Source of the DNA: a bacterium
GTDB lineage: Bacteria > Ratteibacteria > UBA8468 > B48-G9 > JAFGKM01
Length of the DNA: 41,062 nt
NCBI GenBank assembly: GCA_035370465.1
Contig: DAOOVW010000009.1
Coordinates: 1 to 41,062, forward strand
Direction: 5' to 3'
The translations under genes and the position numbers were made by a program. The first letter of the stretch is position 1; each line of letters opens with the position of its first letter. The notes below the pieces were generated by a model. The model made no database searches and was not told where the DNA came from. It worked only from the letters and a program-made list of their open reading frames with translations. Shown here in pieces: positions 1-7,973 of the stretch.

Positions 1-47
1 TATTTTTGAGGAAACTACTCTCTTTCAAAGAGATTATTTTTGAGGAA
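1..47. repeat. 13-nt direct repeat flanking a small palindrome
   Basis: TATTTTTGAGGAA occurs at 1-13 and again at 35-47. The 21 nt between contain CTCTTT-C-AAAGAG, a short perfect hairpin. The 34-nt offset is not a multiple of three, so the duplication shifts the reading frame of the gene it lies in. Confidence 0.6.
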
Positions 48-152
48 TGCCGTGGGAAATTAAATGATAAAACACTAAATAATTCAAAATTTATATTAGA
101 AAAATCTATTCCACCAAAATATATAGGAATTTACATCTTTGAAGGAATATAA
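3..152 (+). CDS. C-terminal fragment of an unidentified protein (runs off the window start)
   Basis: An open frame enters from the left edge with no start codon and ends at TAA 150-152, giving about 49 residues that finish SIPPKYIGIYIFEGI. Composition (Lys, Glu, Ile rich) is like the neighbouring genes, and the aromatic/aliphatic alternation at the end suggests a final beta strand. I do not recognise the family. The gene lies directly upstream of an alpha-mannosidase, so a carbohydrate-active enzyme is possible, but nothing in the visible part shows it. A 13-nt direct repeat at the very start shifts the frame in which IFEE is read (frame 2 in the first copy, frame 3 in the second), so the true upstream frame is uncertain. 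Confidence 0.4.
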   Translation, partial: FLRKLLSFKEIIFEECRGKLNDKTLNNSKFILEKSIPPKYIGIYIFEGI

Positions 153-288
153 ACACAATTACTTTTAAGGATATTAGAAATTAGAAGTATCACTTATAAT
201 TTGCTGTGTTTTGAATACCAAAGTTAACTAAATCAATCATTTAAGTAATATATTTTCAATAAAACAATTTTTAAAGAAAGCCCAAAAT

Positions 289-316
289 TTGATTTTTGTA
301 TGATGCGAACTATAAT
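289..316 (+). promoter_or_regulatory. Promoter of the alpha-mannosidase gene
   Basis: A -35 box TTGATT (289-294) and a consensus -10 box TATAAT (311-316) are separated by 16 nt. Transcription would begin near 323, just ahead of the Shine-Dalgarno sequence at 331-336. The ATG at 300 lies between the two boxes, which rules it out as the translation start of a transcript from this promoter. Confidence 0.6.
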
Positions 317-344
317 ACAAAAATATATTAAGGAGGCAAATTTT

Positions 345-3278
345 ATGGAAAAATTACAATTATGGGAAGACGAAGTAAAAAAATTGCAGAATAATATTGA
401 AGCACAAATGTCTCTTACCCATTGGAAATTTAAGCAGGGAATAGTAAAAAATGGAGAATCTTTAGAATTAGATGATACTGATTGGGAAGATAAAACAACT
501 ACTACATGGTCATTAAAAGAAGGTCCGGCGTATTTTAGAACATACCTGACAGTTCCTAAGAAAATTGAGGGAATAGATATAGAAAACAGTGATATTGATA
601 TTACTTTTTGTTTCCCTAGTGGAGTGGAAATGTTTATAGATGGGAAGAAAGTATATACTCATAAGTTCTGGGCTGATAAAATAGGCACTCCCATACCTCT
701 TATACAAAAGGCAAAAGCAGGGGATAAGATGCTAATTGTATTTAAAACACCTGCGGGAGATGGATTAGGATACTTCTGGGCAAAAATTAGTATAAGTAAA
801 ATAGAAACTACTCTTTTTGAGATTAACTCAATTCTTTATCAACTTAAGTTTGCTCTTGCACTTGCTGGTGAAAAAAAATCATTGAAGAAGTATGTAGAAA
901 AAGCAATAAATATAATCAATCTTGATGATATTACACAAAGGCATTGGGAGAATGTTTTATGTGATATAAAAGAAGCAGAAAAAATACTTGAGATATTCAG
1001 AAATGATGCAAAAAAATTCTGTATCCACCTTATAGGTCATGCACATATTGATATAAACTGGCTCTGGACATATGAAGATACAATAAATACCTGTCTGCGA
1101 GATTTTGAAACAGTAACCAAACTTATGGAGAAATATCCTGATTTAACATTTTCACAGAGTCAAGCACATATATATAAAATAGTAGAAGAACATAACAATG
1201 AACTTTTTAATAAAGTGAAAAGTAGAATAAAAGAAGGTAGGTGGGAACTTACAGCATCTTCATGGGTTGAAAGTGACCTCAATATGATTGATGGAGAAAG
1301 TATTATTAGGCATATTCTTTATTCAACTAAATATTCATTGGAAAAGTTGAATACAAAAACAAAAATTTTCTGGTCTCCTGATACATTTGGACATCCGATA
1401 ACAATTCCTTCAATACTAGCATCAGCAGGTATGAAATACTACTATTTTATGAGATGTGGGAAGGGATTTCCCCTTTTCAGATGGAAGGGTATAGATGGAA
1501 GTGAAGTAATTTCGTTCAATAGCATTTACAACAATTACATCTTACCAGAAAAGATAATGCCAAATTTTATAGAATATCTGAATAAATATAAACTCCATAA
1601 TTTTCTTTTTGTTTATGGTATAGGAGACCATGGTGGAGGTCCCACAGAAAAAGATATAAAAAGAAAAAATATGATGGAAGAAAAACCTGTAATTCCAACA
1701 CTTGTATTTTCTACAGCAGAAAAATATTTCAATGAAATTGAAAAATACAGAAATAAAATACCTATTTGTAAAGGTGAATTAAACACCGTCTATGAAGGAT
1801 GCTATACCACACACAGTGATATAAAAAAGAACAACAGAGAATGTGAAACACTTATGCACACTATTGAAACACTTTCAGCAATAACAGGGATAGATAATGA
1901 AAAAGAAAAGAAAATAGAGGAGATGTGGCAATCAATTCTTTTTAATCAATTCCACGATATCCTTGATGGTTCAGCCATACACTCTTCATATGAATATTCA
2001 TCAAAATTGGCAGAAGGAGTAAAAAAGAACGGAGAAATACTTATTAAAGAGATGATGGATAATTTATCTTATAAAAAAAGTAAAGATAAAATTATTGTAT
2101 TTAATCCATTAGGATGGAAAAGACGATTCATTATTCCAAAGGAAATAATAATTGATGAAATAGATGGTTATGGTTATAAAACAATTTTATCCAAAAACAA
2201 AATGCAATGTCAATCAAAAGTGATAAAAAAAATAAATAATGATTATGAAACTGAATTTTATAGAATTAAAATAGACCATACCACAGGTCTTATCAGAACC
2301 CTTTATGATAAAAAGAATAAATGTAATGTTCTTGTACCTTTGTATCCCAAGTCAGATGATATTTCATGCTGGTTGGCAGAAAAGGCAGGCAATCTTATAA
2401 GTGTAAATTGGGAACAACCGCACTCTATGAGTGCTTGGAATATAGGAAACATATACCGCCAGGATTATTTACTTGATGCTGAAAGCATTGAAATTGAGGA
2501 ATATCCGCTATATACAGTTATAAAAATAAAAAGAAAATATATGGAATCAGAAATATTACAAAAAATTATACTTTATAGCCAATTACCATTTATTGACTTT
2601 GAGAATGAAATAGAATGGAAACAAGAAGGGAATAATAAAGATGGTGTACCTATGCTTAGAGTAAGTTTTAATGTAAATATGGAACATCCAGAAGCATATT
2701 TTGAAGTGCCTTTTGGAGCAATAAAAAGACAGATAACATACCAGGAATATCCTGCATTAAGATGGGCAGCCCTTAAAGATAAGAATTACTGGGTTACACT
2801 TTTTAATAAAGATAAACATGGATATTACATAAATGGTAATAACTTATCTCTTACACTTTTGAGAAATCCATATGAACCGGATACAAAACCTGACAGTGGA
2901 TTTCATCATATTTGTTATCGTCTACAATTTGGTAAATTAAATGCACTTGAAATAACAAAGTTAGCAATGGAATACAATACTCCTATTATAACAATATCTG
3001 GAGAAACAAAGTCAGAAGAATTCTATCCATTCTTAATAAGAGGGAATATTCTTCCCACTTCCTTTAAAAAAGCGATTGGTCGAGAGAGTTATATATTGAG
3101 AATGGTGGAAATGTTTGGGAAAGAACAGGATATTGAAATTAACTTTACAAGACCGGTGCGAAAGATATATATTTCCGATGCAATTGAAAATAGAATAAAA
3201 CAGATAAAATGTAGTAAATATAATATAAAAATAACGGTCCACCCTTTTCAAATTTTGACGCTGGATATTGAGTTATAA
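345..3278 (+). CDS. Alpha-mannosidase, glycoside hydrolase family 38
   Basis: Retaining, zinc-dependent enzyme that removes alpha-mannosyl residues from glycans. The GH38 signatures are present in order: HAHID at about residues 232-236 (zinc ligands), FWSPDTFGH with the probable nucleophile Asp346, GDHGGGP near 428, and NQFHDILDG with His537 completing the metal site. The C-terminal half is the usual beta-sandwich region. At 977 aa it matches long bacterial and lysosomal-type members. I see no signal peptide, so a cytoplasmic location is likely. The start is set at ATG 345 because AGGAGG (331-336) precedes it by 8 nt; the upstream in-frame ATG at 300 lies inside the promoter. It stands alone, convergent with yidC. 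Substrate linkage cannot be told from sequence. Confidence 0.93.
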   Translation: MEKLQLWEDEVKKLQNNIEAQMSLTHWKFKQGIVKNGESLELDDTDWEDKTTTTWSLKEGPAYFRTYLTVPKKIEGIDIENSDIDITFCFPSGVEMFIDGKKVYTHKFWADKIGTPIPLIQKAKAGDKMLIVFKTPAGDGLGYFWAKISISKIETTLFEINSILYQLKFALALAGEKKSLKKYVEKAINIINLDDITQRHWENVLCDIKEAEKILEIFRNDAKKFCIHLIGHAHIDINWLWTYEDTINTCLRDFETVTKLMEKYPDLTFSQSQAHIYKIVEEHNNELFNKVKSRIKEGRWELTASSWVESDLNMIDGESIIRHILYSTKYSLEKLNTKTKIFWSPDTFGHPITIPSILASAGMKYYYFMRCGKGFPLFRWKGIDGSEVISFNSIYNNYILPEKIMPNFIEYLNKYKLHNFLFVYGIGDHGGGPTEKDIKRKNMMEEKPVIPTLVFSTAEKYFNEIEKYRNKIPICKGELNTVYEGCYTTHSDIKKNNRECETLMHTIETLSAITGIDNEKEKKIEEMWQSILFNQFHDILDGSAIHSSYEYSSKLAEGVKKNGEILIKEMMDNLSYKKSKDKIIVFNPLGWKRRFIIPKEIIIDEIDGYGYKTILSKNKMQCQSKVIKKINNDYETEFYRIKIDHTTGLIRTLYDKKNKCNVLVPLYPKSDDISCWLAEKAGNLISVNWEQPHSMSAWNIGNIYRQDYLLDAESIEIEEYPLYTVIKIKRKYMESEILQKIILYSQLPFIDFENEIEWKQEGNNKDGVPMLRVSFNVNMEHPEAYFEVPFGAIKRQITYQEYPALRWAALKDKNYWVTLFNKDKHGYYINGNNLSLTLLRNPYEPDTKPDSGFHHICYRLQFGKLNALEITKLAMEYNTPIITISGETKSEEFYPFLIRGNILPTSFKKAIGRESYILRMVEMFGKEQDIEINFTRPVRKIYISDAIENRIKQIKCSKYNIKITVHPFQILTLDIEL

Positions 3279-3344
3279 AAATAACTTATATTATAAATAC
3301 TTAGTTCCACAGGTTCCCTGTCGGCGTAGCCCGTGAGATTAAAG

Positions 3345-3377
3345 CAAGAGATAATGTTAATTTTTATTATGCTCTTG
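3345..3377. terminator. Possible bidirectional terminator hairpin between alpha-mannosidase and yidC
   Basis: CAAGAGATAAT pairs with ATTAT-CTCTTG across a 10-nt T-rich loop, with one bulged G. It sits in the 142-nt gap between two convergent genes. There is no clean T-run on either side, so termination is only inferred. A GC-rich stretch just upstream (3309-3338) contains GGCGTAGCCC, shared with the repeat at 5671-5730. Confidence 0.35.
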
Positions 3378-3420
3378 ATATAAAAATGCTATCAATTGGC
3401 TATTTTAAATTTTAATGAAT

Positions 3421-4977
3421 TTATTTGGTGCGGATTAGATACTGTTCTACAATACCCATTATATTCATTGTTACCCAGTATAGAAGGAGACCTGAAGAAA
3501 AATTATAAAAGAGAAAAAGAAACATAAGAGGCATCATAATAGTCAGTGCTTTTTGGGATGGGTCTGATGGAGTAAGTTTTTGTTGCCAGAAAGCAGTTAA
3601 AGTCATTAAAACAGGTAAGATGTTTAATGGGAAATGTCCTACCCTCAAAATTGTATCAGGAACTGAAAGGTCTTTTATCCATAACATAAATGGTGCACCT
3701 CTTAAAAAAATAGAATTCCTTAAAGCAATAAAAAAACCAATAAAAATAGGAAATTGTATAAGCATTGGAATACATCCACCAAACGGATTTATTTTGTATT
3801 CTCTATAAAGATTAAACATTTCTTTTTGCATTTTTTGAGGGTCATTTTTATATTTTTTCTGTAAATCCTGTAAATATGGTCTTAACTTTTGTATTTGTTT
3901 CATTGACCGCAAACTATTTCTTGTTAATGGGAAAAATACAATTTTAATTATTAAGGTAAGTAAAATAATTGCCCAGCCCCAATTGGGGATAATTTTGTGA
4001 ATATTATATAAAGCGGCAAATAAAAACCTGCCCATTAGAACAAAAAAACCATTTCCAAAAATATTTTCCTTTACCTCTTTTGATGCAATGAAATAATCAT
4101 ATGGTCCTGCATAAAAATTGAATTTAAGTATTTTTTCTTCATTTTTTTCTATGGGTAATTTATTTACAATAAATCCAGCAGTAAAAATATTTTCTTCATT
4201 TGAAATAAAAGCATCCATTGGTTTTTCAGTTCTATAAAGCAGAAGGGCATATTCACTTTGAAGAGCAATAAAATTACAATTTTCAAATGTTTCTTTGCCT
4301 TTAACTTTTGTTATATTTCTTTTTATTATGTTGTTATTACTTCCAATGAGTAATTCAGTCCTTAAATATCTATTATAATTCTGGGATTTTTTTATTTCAT
4401 TTTTATTAAGAGATAAAAGATTTATTATTAAGTCATCAACTTCCTGTTTTTCATTACTATTATTTTTGATTTTTATTTCAACTTCAAATGTATGTGAATT
4501 TGTTGGTATAGTTATGTCTTTCTCAATATATAATTTATCTATATTTGTCCAAAGGGTAATATTATTTTCTTTTTCTTCAATATTCCATAATTTTTCAATT
4601 GCTTCTAATTTACCTTGCTGAAATGTGAGAAATAAATAATTATTTTCAATTATAGGGAAATATTTTTCATCATCTCTATGGTATTTTTTAAGTCCTATAA
4701 GGTCAATAAAACCACCATTTTCATTTATTTTTATTATAAAATTATTATTCTCATAGGCACTTAATTTCTTCTCGATTTTCCCTATTTCACTTGGCAACTT
4801 TGTTTCTGTAATTTTCTCATTTTCTGATGTTTTTTCTTCGTTTGTAGTGTTTTCAATAATTTGTTGTTGTGTTTTAACAGGTTGTTTTTGAGAAGTAAAT
4901 TTACCAAAGAAAATTATTATTAAAATTGATAATACAAAAGCAATAATTAGTCGTAGTTCGTCTTTCATTTTATCCAT
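3421..4977 (-). CDS. yidC: Membrane protein insertase YidC/Oxa1
   Basis: Inserts and folds inner-membrane proteins, alone or with SecYEG. One N-terminal membrane segment (about residues 7-25) is followed by a linker and a large periplasmic beta domain to about 310, then the conserved 60KD_IMP region with about five membrane segments. Within that region are the FFPLT turn, a cytoplasmic helical hairpin (RSMKQIQKLRPYLQDL), NPFGGCIPMLIQFPIFIG and the final segment with LLYW. The groove residue that is Arg in E. coli appears to be Lys just before the FFPLT turn, so positive charge is kept. The 518-aa length and periplasmic domain are the Gram-negative form. The frame opens at 4977, but ATG 4968 overlaps the yidD stop as ATGA and is an equally good start. 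Last gene of the rpmH-rnpA-yidD-yidC unit. Confidence 0.97.
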   Translation of the reverse strand: MDKMKDELRLIIAFVLSILIIIFFGKFTSQKQPVKTQQQIIENTTNEEKTSENEKITETKLPSEIGKIEKKLSAYENNNFIIKINENGGFIDLIGLKKYHRDDEKYFPIIENNYLFLTFQQGKLEAIEKLWNIEEKENNITLWTNIDKLYIEKDITIPTNSHTFEVEIKIKNNSNEKQEVDDLIINLLSLNKNEIKKSQNYNRYLRTELLIGSNNNIIKRNITKVKGKETFENCNFIALQSEYALLLYRTEKPMDAFISNEENIFTAGFIVNKLPIEKNEEKILKFNFYAGPYDYFIASKEVKENIFGNGFFVLMGRFLFAALYNIHKIIPNWGWAIILLTLIIKIVFFPLTRNSLRSMKQIQKLRPYLQDLQKKYKNDPQKMQKEMFNLYREYKINPFGGCIPMLIQFPIFIGFFIALRNSIFLRGAPFMLWIKDLSVPDTILRVGHFPLNILPVLMTLTAFWQQKLTPSDPSQKALTIMMPLMFLFLFYNFSSGLLLYWVTMNIMGIVEQYLIRTK

Positions 4978-5183
4978 CTCTCAATTGGGTCATATCCACC
5001 TTCATTAAATGCATTACATCTTAAAATTCTTTTTATACCAATTAAAATACCTTTCCATCCACATTTTTCAATTGCCTGTATTGTGAATTCAGAACAATTA
5101 GGGTAAAATCTGCAATTTCTTCCTAAAAATGGAGATATTATAGTTTGATAAATCCTTATAAAAAAAATTAAAATTTTTCGCAT
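4965..5183 (-). CDS. yidD: Membrane protein insertion efficiency factor YidD
   Basis: Small (72 aa) membrane-associated protein that assists YidC-dependent insertion. An N-terminal amphipathic stretch (RKILIFFIRIYQTIISPFLG) is followed by the family signature CRFYPNCSEF, a further Cys in CGWKG, LRCNAF and the terminal GGYDP. The start overlaps the end of rnpA by 16 nt and the end overlaps yidC, so the three are very likely translated from one message. Length is standard for the family. Confidence 0.95.
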   Translation of the reverse strand: MRKILIFFIRIYQTIISPFLGRNCRFYPNCSEFTIQAIEKCGWKGILIGIKRILRCNAFNEGGYDPIERWIK

Positions 5184-5467
5184 TTTGCTATTTCTACCAT
5201 TTTTTGAAGTTCTTTTTTTATTTCTTCTTTACTTTTATTATTTACAACTTCATGTCTCAAAACAAACAAAAAATCTCCACCCTTCAAATTTTTTCTCCAA
5301 TATTCCCTTATAACTCGTTTTACATAATTTCTTTTAGTTGATTTCCCTATCTTTCCTGAAAAAATAAATCCAATTTTATAGTCATCACTCCCTTTAAAAT
5401 ATAAATCAAAAAACACCCCTTGTACTTTCTTTCCTTCTTTAATAATTTTGTATATTCTTTTTCGCAT
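5168..5467 (-). CDS. rnpA: Ribonuclease P protein component
   Basis: Basic protein subunit of RNase P, which matures tRNA 5' ends with the catalytic RNA. The RNR signature is seen as KRNYVKRVIREYWR in the middle, with the preceding GFIFSGKIGKS strand. The 99-aa length is slightly short for the family. Its ATG shares one base with the rpmH stop (TAATG), indicating tight translational coupling. The RNase P RNA gene is not in this window. Confidence 0.95.
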   Translation of the reverse strand: MRKRIYKIIKEGKKVQGVFFDLYFKGSDDYKIGFIFSGKIGKSTKRNYVKRVIREYWRKNLKGGDFLFVLRHEVVNNKSKEEIKKELQKMVEIAKCEKF

Positions 5468-5601
5468 TAAGGAGTGAGTATTTTTCGCCCTTTTTTTCTT
5501 CTTCTGCTTATTACTTTTCTTCCATTTTTTGTTTGCATTTTTGCGCGAAATCCCATCTTTCTTTTTTTTCTTAATTTATGTGGTTTATATGTTATTGACA
5601 T
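5467..5601 (-). CDS. rpmH: Large ribosomal subunit protein bL34
   Basis: A 44-aa, very basic protein beginning MSITYKPHKLRKKRKMGFRA and ending GRKILTP. It matches bL34 end to end: the xxPSxxKRKRxxGFRxRM core, then TKNGRKVI and a run of Arg/Lys. GGAGGAG lies 3 nt before the ATG. It heads the usual rpmH-rnpA-yidD-yidC order. The opposite strand carries a longer open frame here, which is only its shadow. Confidence 0.95.
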   Translation of the reverse strand: MSITYKPHKLRKKRKMGFRAKMQTKNGRKVISRRRKKGRKILTP

Positions 5602-5670
5602 TTCTCCTCCTGAAAAATGTGTAATTTACCACTGTCATTTAATAGTAAGTAGAGAGAATTTTCCTATTTA

Positions 5671-5730
5671 AAATCCATCCCTCGGGCGTAGCCCTACGGG
5701 CGAGCCTACCCTTCCTTTATTAAAGGAAGG
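5671..5730. repeat. Dispersed palindromic repeat, copy upstream of rpmH
   Basis: AAATCCATCC (5671-5680) is followed by a GC-rich imperfect hairpin built on GGGCGTAGCCC and CTACGGGCGAG (about 5681-5705), then a perfect 9-bp hairpin CCTTCCTTT-ATT-AAAGGAAGG (5710-5730). The same AAATCCATCC plus CCTTCCTTT/AAAGGAAGG arrangement recurs at 16226-16259 and, inverted, at 24188-24222. It fills part of the 262-nt gap between surE and rpmH. I see no DnaA-box cluster there. Confidence 0.8.
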
Positions 5731-5863
5731 AACTATTCTATCTTTCAATAACGGATGAAGAAATTTTGCTTTTCTTGTCTTTATACTTTCAGGCATTGTA
5801 GTTGACTGAGTATTATAAATTTTACTACAAAATAATGAAACTTTCAATAAAAGCATAAATTTA

Positions 5864-6619
5864 TTATGTAAAGTTTTTATATAACTTTTTAAGTTCTTTT
5901 AAAAATTTGTCATCAGTGAGAATAAGATTTAAAGGTGTAATTGAAATAAATCCACTTTTTATTGCATCAACATCACTTCCTTTTTCCCCTTTTATTTTGA
6001 AATTTCCTTTTAGCCAAAAATAGGGTACACCCTTAGGGTCTATTCTTTTTTCATATTCTTCAATAAATCTTGATTTACTCTGAAAAGTAAATTTTATTCC
6101 CTTTATTGTTTCAAGGGGAAGATTTGGAATATTTATATTAAAAATTGTATCTTCTGGTAATTTAATTTTTATTAAACTTTTTATAATTTTTTTAAGTACC
6201 TTTTTTATTGAAAGAAAATCAAAATTTTTATAATCTGTTATTGAAATTGCAATGGACGGTATACCAAGAATTGCGCCTTCTGCTGCTGCCGCAACAGTTC
6301 CTGAATACAAAATATCCATTCCTAAATTTGGTCCTAAATTTACTCCTGAAATAATAACATCAGGTCGGTTTTTTAATATTTCTTTTACTCCTATTTTCAC
6401 ACAATCAACCGGGGTACCATTTACAATATAACAATTAGAGTAAAAAAGGTCTATTTTTTTAATTCTAATGGGATTAAATAAATTTATGGCATGAGAAATA
6501 GCACTTGTTTCAAATTCTGGAACAACTATAATTTTTTCAATTGAAGAAGGTAAACATTCCACAAGTATTTTTAATCCCTTTGAATATATTCCATCGTCAT
6601 TTGTTATCAGTACTTTCAT
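5864..6619 (-). CDS. surE: 5'/3'-nucleotidase SurE
   Basis: Metal-dependent phosphatase that dephosphorylates nucleoside monophosphates (survival protein SurE family). The N-terminus MKVLITNDDGI carries the metal-binding Asp8-Asp9. Next come PEFETSAISHA (normally PxxxxSAxS), NGTPVDCV near 87, and SGVNLGPNLG followed by LYSGTVAAAAEG, the substrate/metal loop. The 251-aa length is typical. The gene follows tRNA-Ala by 34 nt on the same strand and probably shares its promoter at 6739-6767. Only a weak Shine-Dalgarno is visible (GGGGA well upstream of ATG). Confidence 0.95.
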   Translation of the reverse strand: MKVLITNDDGIYSKGLKILVECLPSSIEKIIVVPEFETSAISHAINLFNPIRIKKIDLFYSNCYIVNGTPVDCVKIGVKEILKNRPDVIISGVNLGPNLGMDILYSGTVAAAAEGAILGIPSIAISITDYKNFDFLSIKKVLKKIIKSLIKIKLPEDTIFNINIPNLPLETIKGIKFTFQSKSRFIEEYEKRIDPKGVPYFWLKGNFKIKGEKGSDVDAIKSGFISITPLNLILTDDKFLKELKKLYKNFT

Positions 6620-6653
6620 CTTTTTTCATTCCCCTATCAGGTTGCCTTTTTAA

Positions 6654-6725
6654 TGGAGCAGACCGGACTTGAACCGGCAACCTCCAGAGTGCGATTCTGG
6701 CGCTCTCCCTTTGAGCCACTGCCCC
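6654..6725 (-). tRNA. tRNA-Ala (anticodon CGC)
   Basis: A complete cloverleaf reads on the minus strand: acceptor GGGGCAG/CTGCTCC, D arm GCTC-AAAGGGA-GAGC, anticodon arm CCAGA-ATCGCAC-TCTGG, variable loop AGGTT, T arm GCCGG-TTCAAGT-CCGGT, discriminator A at 6654. The anticodon is CGC, reading GCG. The acceptor stem has the G3:U70 wobble pair, the main alanine identity element, which supports the assignment independently. The CCA end is not encoded. The D loop is short (7 nt) but keeps GG. Confidence 0.95.
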
Positions 6726-6738
6726 TATTTCTCTTATT

Positions 6739-6767
6739 ATTATATTTTTAACTTATAATAAATTCAA
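6739..6767 (-). promoter_or_regulatory. Promoter for tRNA-Ala and surE
   Basis: On the minus strand TTGAAT (6762-6767) and TATAAT (6739-6744) are separated by exactly 17 nt. The start site would fall near 6732, about 7 nt before the mature tRNA 5' end. Confidence 0.7.
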
Positions 6768-6860
6768 GTAATTATATGCTTAATGATTACTATTTATAGG
6801 CATAACTTCTACTGATATTTATAAAAAATATGATATAATAAAGAACAGGAGGACAGAAAA

Positions 6861-7973
6861 ATGAAAAAACTTATTGCAGGGATTATTGGGGCAGGAGGTA
6901 TATGTGATTACCATATTTTGGGTTATTTAAGTACAGATGTTGAAGTTATAGCAATTGCTGACCCTGATATAAAAAGAGCAGAAGAAAGAGGTAAAAAGTT
7001 TGGAATTAAATATGTATTCTCTTCATATCAGGAAATGATTGAAAAACTGCCTGAGATTTCTCTTATAAGTGTTTGTGTTCCAAATAAATTTCATTCTGAA
7101 ATTTCCATATATTGTCTGGAAAAAGGTAAAAATGTATTTTGTGAAAAACCACCAGCACTTAATAGCAAAGAGACAGAAAAAATGAAAATTGCAGCAGAAA
7201 AAAACATGAAAATTTTAATGTTTGATTTTAACAATAGAGCAAGACCAGAATCACAGGCACTTATGAAATACATAAAAAATGGTGATATAGGGAAAATAAA
7301 TTCAGCACAGGCATTATGGATAAGGAGATGTGGGATACCTGGTTTTGGAGGATGGTTCACTCAAAAGAAATTATCAGGTGGTGGTCCAGTAATTGACCTA
7401 CTTCATATGATAGACCTTGCATTATATTTCATGGAATTTCCAGAGCCGGACTGGGTATTATCTCAAACATTTTATGATTTTTCAGGTAATCCTGATTTTA
7501 AGGGACCATGGGGAATTCCAGATGTTGAAGGTGGAATAATGGATGTTGAAACATCTGCTCATTCATTTATAAAATTTAAGACAGGACAGGTTTTATTTGC
7601 AAGAAATAGTTGGGCTGAAATGAATAAAAGGGAAGAAGTTTCTGTGATATTTCAAGGAACAAAAGCAGGTGGGATGATTAGACGACTTTTTGGTAGAGAT
7701 GGAATTGATGAAACAGCAATAGATGATTGCGAACTTTATACTATGGAAAATGGTAAACCAGTGAATAAAAAAATTATAGTTCAACCAGATGAAAAAATGG
7801 GAAGAGAGAGAGCAGTTATAAATTTTGTTAATGTGGTCAGAGGAATAGAAGAACCATATTCAACACTAGAACAGGCAGTAATTTTAATGAAAATAATTGA
7901 TGCAATTTACAAATCAAGTGAAACAGGACAACCAGTAAAAATTGCAACTACTCAGTCAACTTCCGTTGACTGA
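6861..7973 (+). CDS. Gfo/Idh/MocA family oxidoreductase
   Basis: NAD(P)-dependent dehydrogenase of the glucose-fructose oxidoreductase/inositol dehydrogenase family, acting on a sugar or cyclitol; substrate unknown. The Rossmann motif GIIGAGGI is at residues 7-14, the EKP cofactor/catalytic motif at 95-97 (CEKPPALN), and GGGPVIDLLHMIDLALY supplies the usual Asp179/His182 pair. CAGGAGG lies 9 nt before the ATG, and TATAAT at about 6834 is a possible -10 box. The 370-aa length is normal. The last residues (TTQSTSVD) are encoded by a hairpin repeat at 7953-7972, so the native end may have been replaced. Stands alone; its role in glycan or cyclitol metabolism is inferred. Confidence 0.9.
   Translation: MKKLIAGIIGAGGICDYHILGYLSTDVEVIAIADPDIKRAEERGKKFGIKYVFSSYQEMIEKLPEISLISVCVPNKFHSEISIYCLEKGKNVFCEKPPALNSKETEKMKIAAEKNMKILMFDFNNRARPESQALMKYIKNGDIGKINSAQALWIRRCGIPGFGGWFTQKKLSGGGPVIDLLHMIDLALYFMEFPEPDWVLSQTFYDFSGNPDFKGPWGIPDVEGGIMDVETSAHSFIKFKTGQVLFARNSWAEMNKREEVSVIFQGTKAGGMIRRLFGRDGIDETAIDDCELYTMENGKPVNKKIIVQPDEKMGRERAVINFVNVVRGIEEPYSTLEQAVILMKIIDAIYKSSETGQPVKIATTQSTSVD
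7953..7972. repeat. Hairpin overlapping the 3' end of the oxidoreductase gene
   Basis: CAGTCAAC-TTCC-GTTGACTG is a perfect 8-bp stem covering the last codons and stop. The 13-mer TACTCAGTCAACT (7949-7961) recurs inverted at 5800-5812 with further similarity to the left. A terminator role is doubtful because no T-run follows. Confidence 0.65.

Noticed and set aside
300..344. Upstream ATG at 300 as the alpha-mannosidase start
   Set aside because: It lies between the -35 and -10 boxes and has no ribosome site; ATG 345 has AGGAGG at ideal spacing.
5474..5671. A 65-codon plus-strand frame
   Set aside because: It is the complement of rpmH, whose bL34 product is unmistakable on the other strand.
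5668..5856. A 62-codon minus-strand open frame between surE and rpmH
   Set aside because: It is the translation of the palindromic repeat and its flank; there is no ribosome site and the sequence is explained by the repeat.
5602..5863. Possible replication origin beside rpmH-rnpA
   Set aside because: No DnaA gene or cluster of TTATCCACA-like boxes is visible; the gap is mostly repeat.
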